DNA from: Calditrichia bacterium
GTDB lineage: Bacteria; Calditrichota; Calditrichia; RBG-13-44-9
DNA: 16,862 bases
Assembly (NCBI GenBank): GCA_026991005.1
Contig: JALXCH010000376.1
Coordinates: forward strand, 1 to 16,862
Direction of reading: 5' to 3'
The translations under genes and the position numbers were made by a program. Positions within the stretch are counted from its first letter, which is position 1. The number at the start of each line of letters is the position of its first letter. Shown here one piece after another: positions 1-8,183 of this stretch. The notes beneath the pieces were generated by a model. It saw only the letters and a program-made list of their open reading frames with translations, did not search any database and had not been told where the DNA came from.

Positions 1-115
1 AAAATGACTTCAGTGGCGCGATTTTTTATTAATTCCTTGATAAAATAGAAAAAATGTTTAAATTACAGAAGCCGGTCTAAAGACACTTAAAAATGAGTTA
101 CTAATTAAAAATAAT

Positions 116-120
116 GGAGG
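116..120 (+). promoter_or_regulatory. Ribosome-binding site deciding the start of the sorting-domain protein
   Basis: GGAGG at 116-120, 5 nt upstream of the ATG at 126. It overlaps the alternative in-frame ATG at 114, so the downstream ATG, followed directly by a signal peptide, is preferred. I see no convincing promoter in the A/T-rich first 110 bases. Confidence 0.75.
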
Positions 121-125
121 CCATT

Positions 126-1235
126 ATGAAAAAGTTTTTGTTAATATTTGTAATGTTTTTTATTGTATTTCAATTAGGTTATTCTGCTGAAAATGATAAT
201 GATGTCGAATGGAATGGAGTGGATCACGATCCAACTTCTAATGTTCCAAATTTGTCTCCAGCAGAAACATATCGTTATTTGGATTATGATAATAATGTCA
301 CAAGAATATGGCTTCAAGTTTACAAAGGGGATATTACAAGTTGTAATGTGGTTTGGAGAAATGGGTTTGGTGATACTGACCATTATGTTTCTATGAGTTG
401 GCATCATAATGATGCAGGTGGAAATACATATGATTATTGGTATGGTGAGATTCCTTACCAAAATTCCCAAGATCTTTACTATGTAATTCAAATTGTAGAT
501 GGTACAGATGTAGATTGGGCAGGACCTGGTGGTGGTGGAACTAATGGAGTTGTTCATGAAGATGAACCTACTAATTCAAATAATTGGTGGCATTTTGATG
601 ACACTTCCCTCCCCGTCACCCTCACCTCTTTTACCGCCCAGGCAGGAGATGCACAGGTGCTGCTGCAGTGGGTCACCGAATCGGAAATTGAAAACGATGC
701 TTTTATCCTGGAACGCAGTATCGATCAGTCCAGTTTCCAGAAAATTGCCGAAATTCCCGGGCATGGCAACAGCACTATCCAGCATGTGTACACCTATACG
801 GATAATGACGTGACCAATGGCATGACTTATTATTATCGCCTGGCGGATCGGGATTACAACGGGCATCTCACTTACCATCAGGTCATTTCTGCCACACCCA
901 TGTCCGGTGACCATATCACCCGTTTAAATAATCAGATTCCAGAGCGATTCGGTTTGCATCCCAATTATCCCAATCCCTTTAATCCCACAACCAATATTCA
1001 GTTCGATTTACCGGCCAAAAGTGATGGTGCTTACCAGCTCTCCCTCACAATTTATGACCTCAACGGTCGTCAGATTAAGCAATTGTTACATGGCAGCTAT
1101 GCTCCGGGGAGCTATCGCATTCAGTGGGATGGTACCAACGAGGTGGGAGAAAATGTGGCCAGTGGAATTTACATTTACCGACTGATTACCACCGATGGAC
1201 TCTCGGCAACCCGAAAAATGATGCTGATCCGCTAA
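126..1235 (+). CDS. Secreted protein: GH13 N-domain (CBM34)-like module, FnIII-like linker, type IX-style C-terminal sorting domain
   Basis: 369 aa. The start is the ATG at 126, because GGAGG (116-120) lies 5 nt before it; the in-frame ATG at 114 overlaps that ribosome-binding site. Residues 1-20 are a signal peptide (MKKFLLIFVMFFIVF...). Residues ~24-158 read like the N-terminal beta-sandwich of amylopullulanase/neopullulanase-type GH13 enzymes: 'VEWNGVDHDP', 'YKGDIT', 'YDYWYGEIP', 'LYYVIQIVDGT'. No catalytic barrel follows. Residues 162-257 (from 'LPVTLTSFTAQ') are the FnIII-like module common before sorting domains in these phyla. Residues ~271-369 are a Por/type A sorting domain: 'NYPNPFNPTTNI', 'IYDLNGR', 'WDGTNEVG', 'SGIYIYRL', terminal 'TRKMMLIR'. 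It is probably exported through the outer membrane and surface-attached or released, perhaps binding glycan; the binding role is inference. Codons switch abruptly from A/T-ending to C/G-ending near nt 600, at the first domain boundary. Confidence 0.88.
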   Translation: MKKFLLIFVMFFIVFQLGYSAENDNDVEWNGVDHDPTSNVPNLSPAETYRYLDYDNNVTRIWLQVYKGDITSCNVVWRNGFGDTDHYVSMSWHHNDAGGNTYDYWYGEIPYQNSQDLYYVIQIVDGTDVDWAGPGGGGTNGVVHEDEPTNSNNWWHFDDTSLPVTLTSFTAQAGDAQVLLQWVTESEIENDAFILERSIDQSSFQKIAEIPGHGNSTIQHVYTYTDNDVTNGMTYYYRLADRDYNGHLTYHQVISATPMSGDHITRLNNQIPERFGLHPNYPNPFNPTTNIQFDLPAKSDGAYQLSLTIYDLNGRQIKQLLHGSYAPGSYRIQWDGTNEVGENVASGIYIYRLITTDGLSATRKMMLIR

Positions 1236-1257
1236 AAAATGTGATTGACCAAAATTC

Positions 1258-1292
1258 AAAAGACCCGCTTCATCTTTCGAAGCGGGTCTTTT
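1258..1292. terminator. Rho-independent terminator, probably bidirectional
   Basis: A 10-bp perfect stem, AGACCCGCTT (1261-1270) with AAGCGGGTCT (1280-1289), has a 9-nt loop and is extended by AAA/TTT pairs at the base. On the plus strand it is followed by TTTTCGTTT. On the minus strand it is followed by TTTTGAATTTT. It begins about 25 nt after the plus-strand stop at 1235 and lies downstream of the minus-strand response regulator ending at 1455, so it can serve both convergent units. The remaining bases 1293-1454 show nothing I can support. Confidence 0.85.
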
Positions 1293-1454
1293 CGTTTAAA
1301 AAACCGATTTTACCATTGTCTTTTTCAACCGAAAAATTTTTCCAACGAAAGGAAAAATCATAGATCAAGAAGTACTACCGGGCAAAACATCACTTCCCTG
1401 GTTATCGAAGTGCGTTGTCTAAACGGCTTGTACAGGAATGGTGCGCAATTTCCC

Positions 1455-2087
1455 TCAAATCTCTCCCCGAAACGATTTGGAAATCACCTCAGCCTTGCTA
1501 TTCACATGCAGTTTGCGGTAAATGCTTTTGATGTGGTGGCGCACCGTTTCGATGGAAATCCCCATTTCGGCGGCAATCATCTTGTAACTCAGTCCGTTAA
1601 CCAGGCCGTTGACAATTTCTTTTTCCCGGGGAGTCAGCACGGATGGTTGATATTTCCGCGGGGAGGGATGAAAATATTCCACCACTTTCCGGGCAATCTG
1701 GGGGGACATGGGTGAACCGCCCTGATACAGATCAATAATGAATTCTTTGATTTTCTTCAATGGAGTGGCTTTTAAAATGTATCCGCTGGCTCCGGCGCAA
1801 AGGGATTGAAATATTTTCTCCGAATCGTCGTACACGGTGAGCATGGCAATTTCGATCTCCGGAAAACGGTCTTTTATTTTTTGGATGCCGTGAATTCCGG
1901 ACATGCCGGGAAGGCCAATATCCAGTAAAAGTACATCAAGAGGTTGAGATGAAGACGTATTTTTCAGAAAATTTTCCACACTTTCTTCGGCGATGGAACA
2001 CACAAATTCCGGTTGAGAATTCAAATATTTTTGTAGTCCGGTACGTATTTCCGGATCATCCTCCACAATACCCACTGAGATGAGCAA
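1455..2087 (-). CDS. NarL/FixJ-family response regulator
   Basis: 210 aa. The N-terminal receiver domain (1-~120) has the acidic pair at D10/D11, phospho-acceptor D56 in 'LLLDIGLPGMSG', conserved T84 and K106 ('GYILKATP'). A C-terminal LuxR-type helix-turn-helix (~148-206) has 'LTPREKEIV' and 'ISIETVRHHIKSIYRKLHVNSKAEV'. It is a cytoplasmic DNA-binding regulator, expected to be phosphorylated by the HisKA_3 kinase encoded just upstream on the same strand (gap ~104 nt). The start codon is TTG: no ATG is near, and GGGAGG (complement of 2096-2101) sits at a suitable distance. Its targets cannot be read from the sequence; the preceding TonB-dependent receptor gene is the natural candidate. The length is typical for the family. 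Confidence 0.93.
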   Translation of the reverse strand: MLISVGIVEDDPEIRTGLQKYLNSQPEFVCSIAEESVENFLKNTSSSQPLDVLLLDIGLPGMSGIHGIQKIKDRFPEIEIAMLTVYDDSEKIFQSLCAGASGYILKATPLKKIKEFIIDLYQGGSPMSPQIARKVVEYFHPSPRKYQPSVLTPREKEIVNGLVNGLSYKMIAAEMGISIETVRHHIKSIYRKLHVNSKAEVISKSFRGEI

Positions 2088-2142
2088 AAGGTCGTCCTCC
2101 CTTTTTTAAGAAAAATAATATACCTGTTATTCCCCGAAACAA

Positions 2143-2158
2143 TCCCATATTCATGGGA
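2143..2158 (-). other. Small hairpin between sensor and regulator genes
   Basis: TCCCAT (2143-2148), ATTC loop, ATGGGA (2153-2158): a 6-bp perfect stem in the ~104-nt spacer between the kinase and the response regulator. No T-run follows on the minus strand, so it does not look like a full terminator. An effect on mRNA processing or stability between the two cistrons is possible but unproven. Confidence 0.3.
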
Positions 2159-2191
2159 AGGAAAGCCCCGGAAAAAAGAAAAAGCGGCTGT

Positions 2192-5100
2192 TTAAATCGC
2201 TTTTCGCTTGAGGATAATAGTAAACCCTTTCTCGTTCTGGAATTGTAAGGTAGCGTTGATGCTACTGGCTCGCAATTTCATATTTTTCAAACCGTGACCG
2301 CTTTTGCGTGTATGGCGGAAATTTGTTCCGTTATCTCGAATGATCATGGTAAATTGGTTGTGTTCGTTCCGAAGGCTGACTTCTACCCGGGTGGCGTTGC
2401 TATGTTTAACCACGTTATTCAAAGCTTCTTTGAAAATCAGGTAAATGTTTTGTCGCAAATCCACGGGAAGATATTTTTCGGGATTCAATCCCCGGGTATG
2501 TAACTGAAAATCGATCTGGCGCTCTTCCAGAATCTGGGAAGCAAAATCGTACATGCGGTCTAACAAATTACGAATCCGGTCGTTGCGCGCATCAATAGAC
2601 CATACAATATCGCTCATGGTGGAGGTAACTTCCCGGCTCAGAGTGCTAATGCGTTCCAGATAGTTGTTCAAATTTGTGGGTTCGATGCCGCTGCGAATTA
2701 ATTCTGCATACATGGCAATTCGCGAAAGCGAGGCGCCCACATCATCATGCAAATTGCTGGCAATCCGTACTCGCAGTCGTTCCAGAGCCAGGAGTTGCTG
2801 GAGGCGCAGACGATAGAGTAAATACAGGAGTGCCAGTAAAACTAATCCCACCAGAACTTTAAACCACCAGGTCATCCAGAATGGAGGTACAATAGTGAGG
2901 TGTAATGCCACTCCCTGGTGGTTCCACACTCCTCTTGCATCGCAGGCGTGTGCCCGAAAAGTGTACTCCCCGGGATCAAGATTGGTGTAATTGACAAAAC
3001 GCCGCTTCCGGGTCATGCGCCAATCGCGGTCGAAGCCCTCCATTTTGTAGGCATACATAATCTTGCCAGGGTAAGTGAAATCCAGGGCGCTAAATTCGAA
3101 CGAAATTACTTTGTCTCTGTAAGGAATGGTAAGTGATTTGAGAAAAGAAACATTGCGGTTACTTTGTAACGGTTTGCCCATAACCTGGATTTCGGTCAGT
3201 ACCACCGGTTGGGTGCGGGAGCTACCACCCAGTTGGCGGGGATCGAAGAAGACCACCCCTTCCAGACTCCCAAAATAAAGGAAACCCCGATGGTCTTTGC
3301 AATATGCACCGGCATTGAATTCCATCCTTCCCAGACCTTCGAAAATACCAATCGGTTGAAAAATGTTCCCGAATTGATCGGGACGCCCTTCCTTTAGCCG
3401 GTAAATCCCTGCATTCGTGCTAATCCACACCGCTCCCGAATCATCTTCCAATATGGCATTGATGACCTGGTTGGTAAGTCCTTTCTCTTCCCGGAATACG
3501 GTCAATTTCCCCGTTTGGGGATCGTAGCGATTCAACCCTTTGGTAGTACCAAACCAGAATATTCCTTTCTGCGATTCCAGAAAAGAAAGCACCATGTTGC
3601 AGGAAATGCGTCTGGGGGCAGGCGATTCCACAGAAAAATGCTGGATTTCCGTAATCTTCGGGAATTGCCCGGGAGGGTAGCTTACAGTAATTCGAAAAAT
3701 GCCGTGATTGGGGATGCTTATCCAGAAGTGGCCAGTGTGATCCTGCTGAATAAGCCAGATGTTTTCTTCATTGAGCAATTTAACCAGAGGATGGCTGCCT
3801 GCAATTGGTCTGACTTCCCAGGTGTGTAAATCCATAATTCGCAAACCGTTTTGTGAACCGATCCATAAATATCCCTGTGGGTCTCGATATAAAGTGCGAA
3901 CCACGGTACTAGGGAATTGGTTGCGAATTTCCGGCCTATCGAATAAATGGCGAAAAGTGAACTGATGGGTGTCCAAGTAATCGATTCCCTGATCTGTGGC
4001 AACAAACAGGAACCCCGGCTTATCCTCTGCCAGAGCGAATACAAAATTACTGGAAATACCCTGGGGGCGGTTCGGCTGGTACTGAAAGCGTAAAATTTCC
4101 CCCGTTTGGGGATTGTAGCGGTTTAATCCACCTCCAATAGTACCCATCCAGATGAAATGGTGGGAATCTTCGAAAATGGTTCGCATCAGGTTCTGACTCA
4201 AGCTATTGGGGTTTTGCGGGTCGTGGCGTAGAATAGTGAATTCCATGTGGCTGCGGGATATTTTGTACAACCCTTTTCCAAAAGTTCCCAGCCAGATATT
4301 CCCGTCTCGATCGCGAAAAAGTTTCAATATCCATCCTGGTGGGGGAGAGTTGCAGGACTGGGAGGAGTCGGGGAAAAAACGGTGGAGACGCAGAGACAGC
4401 TTCCCCCGGGAGGTGGTGTGTAGCGAATCGGCTCGCAGAAGTTCCCCTTCCGGTGTCCCCATCCAGATGCTCCCATCTGCATCCTGAAGAAGGGCAGAGA
4501 TAAATTTCCGCTCCAGATGCCATTCCTCCTGGGGTGCATATTGAAACGGAATAATTGAGAGAGAACCGGGCTCCAGAAGGAAACTTCCTTTTCCGGTACC
4601 TACCCATAAACGATTTTTCGTATCCACCATGAGGGAAGCGATAAAAGGAGGTTTGTCCCCGGTAAAGGCCACATGTTTCAAAAAAACAGGTTCCAGAACA
4701 TGGCCAGAGGGGAGCACCCGATATAATCCTTCCCGAGTGCCCACCCAGATTCCTCCGCTGGAATCTTCGGCCAGGGTGGTAATAAAAAGTTTTTCCTGAG
4801 AAGGAACAGCTGGATAGTAATGAATTATTTTTCCGGTAACCGGATTTAAGCGATCCAATCCACCACCCCAGGTACCAATCCAAAGATTCCCCCGGGTATC
4901 CCGCAGTAAGCACTGGACTTTGTCAGAAGAAATTGTGGTCGTATCCCCTTCCTGATGGCAGTAAATCCGAATCCGATTCTCTTTTAAATCCAGAAAGTTA
5001 ATTCCGGTGTTCGTGGCTAACCATAATCCGTGGCCTCCGTCCAGAGCTATGTCGTTAATCCAGCTATCGTTTAAACCGTTGCTTTTCTGGGAATCCTCTC

Positions 5101-5326
5101 GAAGCACGGAAAAGGAATACCCGTCATAGCGGTTTAAACCATCCTGAGTGCCTATCCAGAGAAAGCCCAACGAATCCTGCACAATAGAATTTACAACTGA
5201 TTGAGATAATCCTTCTCCTAGAGAAAGATGGTCGATGTGGTAAGTCGTGCCTGATGCAGGCAAAATCCAGAGGTTTAATACAAGAATAATGTAAAACAGC
5301 TTCTTCCCGAAAGTACGGCGTTCCAT
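2192..5326 (-). CDS. Two-component sensor histidine kinase with two seven-bladed Reg_prop propellers
   Basis: 1044 aa. Residues 1-26 are a signal peptide. Fourteen Reg_prop strands of the type 'LWIGTxxGLxRYD' are centred near residues 57, 102, 149, 194, 241, 288, 345, 393, 441, 488, 535, 591, 634 and 684, which fits two seven-bladed beta-propellers in the periplasm. A Y_Y_Y domain follows (~733-813: 'YAYKMEGFDRDW', 'YTNLDPGEYTFRAHA'), then one transmembrane helix (~818-839). The cytoplasmic part is a HisKA_3 dimerisation domain with phospho-acceptor H860 in 'NLHDDVGASLSRI' and a HATPase_c domain with N box 'FKEALNNVVKH' (965-975), 'DNGTNF' (998-1003) and 'GHGLKNM' (1010-1016). Unlike Bacteroides hybrid regulators it has no receiver or AraC domain; that role falls to the separate downstream NarL-type protein. 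In Bacteroidota this architecture senses oligosaccharides; the ligand here is unknown. ATG start, weak Shine-Dalgarno. Confidence 0.93.
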   Translation of the reverse strand: MERRTFGKKLFYIILVLNLWILPASGTTYHIDHLSLGEGLSQSVVNSIVQDSLGFLWIGTQDGLNRYDGYSFSVLREDSQKSNGLNDSWINDIALDGGHGLWLATNTGINFLDLKENRIRIYCHQEGDTTTISSDKVQCLLRDTRGNLWIGTWGGGLDRLNPVTGKIIHYYPAVPSQEKLFITTLAEDSSGGIWVGTREGLYRVLPSGHVLEPVFLKHVAFTGDKPPFIASLMVDTKNRLWVGTGKGSFLLEPGSLSIIPFQYAPQEEWHLERKFISALLQDADGSIWMGTPEGELLRADSLHTTSRGKLSLRLHRFFPDSSQSCNSPPPGWILKLFRDRDGNIWLGTFGKGLYKISRSHMEFTILRHDPQNPNSLSQNLMRTIFEDSHHFIWMGTIGGGLNRYNPQTGEILRFQYQPNRPQGISSNFVFALAEDKPGFLFVATDQGIDYLDTHQFTFRHLFDRPEIRNQFPSTVVRTLYRDPQGYLWIGSQNGLRIMDLHTWEVRPIAGSHPLVKLLNEENIWLIQQDHTGHFWISIPNHGIFRITVSYPPGQFPKITEIQHFSVESPAPRRISCNMVLSFLESQKGIFWFGTTKGLNRYDPQTGKLTVFREEKGLTNQVINAILEDDSGAVWISTNAGIYRLKEGRPDQFGNIFQPIGIFEGLGRMEFNAGAYCKDHRGFLYFGSLEGVVFFDPRQLGGSSRTQPVVLTEIQVMGKPLQSNRNVSFLKSLTIPYRDKVISFEFSALDFTYPGKIMYAYKMEGFDRDWRMTRKRRFVNYTNLDPGEYTFRAHACDARGVWNHQGVALHLTIVPPFWMTWWFKVLVGLVLLALLYLLYRLRLQQLLALERLRVRIASNLHDDVGASLSRIAMYAELIRSGIEPTNLNNYLERISTLSREVTSTMSDIVWSIDARNDRIRNLLDRMYDFASQILEERQIDFQLHTRGLNPEKYLPVDLRQNIYLIFKEALNNVVKHSNATRVEVSLRNEHNQFTMIIRDNGTNFRHTRKSGHGLKNMKLRASSINATLQFQNEKGFTIILKRKAI

Positions 5327-5351
5327 AAAATTTCTACAAAACGTTTTCAGT

Positions 5352-5421
5352 ACCGGGTAATCCGGTTAAAATTTTCCGTTATCATTTTAAAACTGGCATT
5401 GTTGGCACGTAAGTTTGTGCC
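5352..5421 (-). other. Two weak hairpins between receptor and sensor genes
   Basis: ACCGG/CCGGT (5352-5356/5362-5366, 5-nt loop) and GGCAC/GTGCC (5404-5408/5417-5421, 8-nt loop) lie in the 105-nt gap after the receptor stop. The latter begins ~10 nt beyond the stop codon. Both stems are only 5 bp and neither has a proper minus-strand U-tract. They may attenuate or stabilise the receptor transcript, but they do not convincingly break the operon. Confidence 0.25.
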
Positions 5422-5431
5422 CGATTTTAGG

Positions 5432-7834
5432 TTAAAAGTTAAGCACTACCCCCAACACCGGCATTACCTCGTACTGCCAGATATTGGTGATGGTACCATC
5501 TTCGTTGTACTGGTATTCCCACAGATTGTGGTGATTGTAAATATTCATGATATCCAGGTACATCACCATATTCCAGCTTCCAAAGAAGAACCGCCGATCC
5601 AGCCGAAAGTCGAGGCGATGGTAAGCCGGGTAGCGCTGGCTGTTGAGCTTCAGTTGTTCCTCAACCAACCAGCGATGTAGCTCGGGATGATACACTTTGG
5701 GAATATAGGGACGTCCGCCCATATAGCGAAATCGGAAGCTTAGCTCCACTTCATCGCCCAGGGGGATTAACCACAGCAGGATTTTGTACCATAGTTGCTC
5801 TTTTAAATTTTGATACCACCGGAATGGGTAGAGGCGTTTTTTGTAGCCACCAATTATGGTAAACACATGGCGATAGTCATAGTCCCAATCATATTCGGTC
5901 TGGTTGCGTAAATCTAAAGCACGCGCTATGGAATAAGAATAGCTAACGATTCCCGACCAATTACGGGTTAATTTTTTCTGGAAAAACAATTCCACACCTT
6001 TGGCCCACAATTTTCCGCGGTTGAGCATTTCCTGCTCGTACCAATCCATTGGTTCCGGCGTTGTAAACCGGCGGAAAATGGGAACATCTCGGTACCCTTT
6101 CCAGTATGTCTCCAGCGTCATCTTGGTGTCTTCGCGGGGAAAATACTCAACCCCAAATACAATTTGATGATTGTATTTGCTTTTCAAATAATGGTTTTTA
6201 GGATTGGCAGTAAGTTCGCTGTAAGCCGGTGATTGATAATGTTTCCCGTAAGCAAGATTAAAGGTAAGGCGAGGAGTGAGCTTGTACGAAAGTCCTGCCC
6301 GGGGGCTGAAGGCGTGGAAACGGTTAAAATCGAAATAATCGTACCGTAAGCCCAGGGTAGCCTGTAGCCGCGACAAAAGCTGTACCGTGGCCTGCAGGTA
6401 AGCGGCTGTTTTAAAAGACGGATCGTGATGCTTGACGGAATATTCCGGGTAAATCTGGTAAATCCCGATAACGGTGTCGGGATCGCTGCCAGTACGGTCG
6501 TAAACAAACAGCGTGTCCTGGCGAGACCAGATATCGTGTGCGAAGCGGACAGCTTTAAAAGAAGCACCCCAATTCAAACGCAAAGTAGGTGTGGCCTGGA
6601 GGTACATATCGGTTTTTAGCGTGTGCTCGCGTTCTGTGGATTGATCGGTGTAGTAGGTTTGTTGATTCCGGGTACGATACACCTGAATGTCCCAGTCATT
6701 TTCCACGGTGGAGAGGGTAGTGTAGGAGTACATCCGCGAGCTCCAGAAAGTTTGTAATGTAGCACCCACCGCATACTGGTTTCCGGCATATTTTACATTC
6801 TCTGCTCCGCGGGAATACCCTCCCGTCGTCCCTTCATTTTTAATGTGGATATTGTCTGCTCCAAAAATTCCATTGATGAGCAGTTTGTTGTGAGGATTAA
6901 TCTGGTATGTGACTTTTCCCTGCAGATTATAGTAATGAGGCACTGCTGTGAGTCCAATGGAGCGAATAATCATATCCAGGTAACTTTTGCGGGCGGAAAG
7001 GAGGAAGGTGCCGCGTCCGCCGTTTATAGGTCCCTCGGCCAGCACCCCTGCGCCGGCCATCCCGATTTCCAGCTTTCCGGCAAAGCGGTCACTATTTCCC
7101 TCGCGCAGGGAAATATCCATTACAGAAGAAGCTTTGTCGCCATACCGGGCGGCAAAAGCTCCTGCGTAGAAATCCACTTTGCGCACCATCAGGGTGTTAA
7201 TCATGTTAATGGGACCACCACCGGTGCCTTTGTCCCCAAAATGGTTAGGATTGGGTATTTCGATGTGATCCATCAAAAACAGGTTCTCGCCGGGCATGCC
7301 TCCCCGCACGATGATTTCGTTTTTCTGATCGGAACCGGAGACCACGGCCGGGAAGGCCTGCATTACCCGCTGGATGTCCAGAGCCGAACCGGGATCTCGC
7401 ATCACCTCTTCCATATCCACCGAGCGGGTGCTGACCACCACTCCGGGCGGCGTTTCAAAATAATCCGCCAGCACTTCCACCTTCTCTCCCTTCAGTGCTT
7501 CCGGATTCATATAAACCTCCAGAACCGTTCGCTGAGCAGGATTGACCACCACATTGGTTTTGACCAGCGTCTGGTAACCCAGATAGTGAAAACTGAGATT
7601 GTAACTTCCGGGAGGAATATTATTTATTAAAAACAATCCATCGGCGTCTGTTGCGGCACCGAGTTGGGTATCTTCGATAATAATATTAACCCCGACTAAC
7701 GGTTGCAGGGTGCGGGCGTCCAATACCTTTCCACCAATTTGACCGGTGTTTGCCCATCCGGGCAAAGCGAGTAGAACCAGCGAAAAAAATACTGCCCGGT
7801 AAATCGCCCGAAAATGTTTGGATTGCTCACCCAT
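5432..7834 (-). CDS. TonB-dependent outer-membrane receptor with N-terminal carboxypeptidase-regulatory-like domain
   Basis: 800 aa from the ATG at 7834. In-frame ATGs at 7900 and 7912 would add 22 or 26 residues, but that stretch is very A/T-rich, none of the three starts has a clear Shine-Dalgarno, and a normal signal peptide ('AIYRAVFFSLVLLALPGWA') begins only after Met-7834. Domains in this numbering: CarboxypepD_reg-like beta-sandwich ~31-109 ('GGKVLDARTLQPLVGVNI'), plug ~135-245 ('IIVRGGMPGENLFLMDHIEIPNPNHFG'-type motif), then a 22-strand-type barrel to the C-terminus, which ends in Phe ('GVVLNF'), as expected for a BAM-assembled barrel. It should import a substrate across the outer membrane using TonB energy. 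No SusD-like lipoprotein gene is present. It is the first gene of a unit continuing into the propeller sensor and response regulator, so the substrate may be what the sensor detects (inference). Confidence 0.9.
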   Translation of the reverse strand: MGEQSKHFRAIYRAVFFSLVLLALPGWANTGQIGGKVLDARTLQPLVGVNIIIEDTQLGAATDADGLFLINNIPPGSYNLSFHYLGYQTLVKTNVVVNPAQRTVLEVYMNPEALKGEKVEVLADYFETPPGVVVSTRSVDMEEVMRDPGSALDIQRVMQAFPAVVSGSDQKNEIIVRGGMPGENLFLMDHIEIPNPNHFGDKGTGGGPINMINTLMVRKVDFYAGAFAARYGDKASSVMDISLREGNSDRFAGKLEIGMAGAGVLAEGPINGGRGTFLLSARKSYLDMIIRSIGLTAVPHYYNLQGKVTYQINPHNKLLINGIFGADNIHIKNEGTTGGYSRGAENVKYAGNQYAVGATLQTFWSSRMYSYTTLSTVENDWDIQVYRTRNQQTYYTDQSTEREHTLKTDMYLQATPTLRLNWGASFKAVRFAHDIWSRQDTLFVYDRTGSDPDTVIGIYQIYPEYSVKHHDPSFKTAAYLQATVQLLSRLQATLGLRYDYFDFNRFHAFSPRAGLSYKLTPRLTFNLAYGKHYQSPAYSELTANPKNHYLKSKYNHQIVFGVEYFPREDTKMTLETYWKGYRDVPIFRRFTTPEPMDWYEQEMLNRGKLWAKGVELFFQKKLTRNWSGIVSYSYSIARALDLRNQTEYDWDYDYRHVFTIIGGYKKRLYPFRWYQNLKEQLWYKILLWLIPLGDEVELSFRFRYMGGRPYIPKVYHPELHRWLVEEQLKLNSQRYPAYHRLDFRLDRRFFFGSWNMVMYLDIMNIYNHHNLWEYQYNEDGTITNIWQYEVMPVLGVVLNF

Positions 7835-8183
7835 AGCGAAAATTTTAGTGAATATTGATTGGACTTTTAAAACAAATTCATTTTTATAGAACTTTTGCAT
7901 TGAATAAAACATTTTAATCGGGAATACGTCTCAAAACGGAAAATTCCTACTTTGAACTGAAAAATCGGTACGAATATTTGATGAACAGATGTGATAGATC
8001 GGACCCCGTGTAAGAATGGGGTTGTAGCTTGACCCCATTACTCAAATTCTTCCCATAAATATGACGCAAAATAGCAAAAATTCCAATCTTTTTTTGTTTA
8101 ATTTTTAATTTTCGAGAGCATTTATTATATTTAGCTCAGTAAAACTGAAGAAAATAGAGAAAAGACCTATTTCCGGGGAAGGT
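7835..8183. other. Divergent intergenic region between receptor and methyltransferase genes
   Basis: 349 A/T-rich bases without a credible gene. On the minus strand a TATAAA (complement of 7883-7888) could be a -10 for the receptor, with only a weak -35. At 8003-8039 is a GC-rich island whose GGGGT (8018-8022) can pair either with ACCCC at 8003-8007 or with ACCCC at 8032-8036. The second pairing extends to an 8-bp stem, AATGGGGT/ACCCCATT (8015-8022/8032-8039). I cannot assign a plus-strand promoter with confidence. Confidence 0.4.

Noticed and set aside
4203..4913. 236-codon open frame on the minus strand
   Set aside because: Alternate frame inside the sensor kinase propeller region; the +1 frame holds unbroken Reg_prop repeats across it, so there is no frameshift to explain.
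6845..7630. 261-codon open frame on the plus strand
   Set aside because: Antisense to the plug and early barrel of the TonB-dependent receptor; His-rich and without family features.
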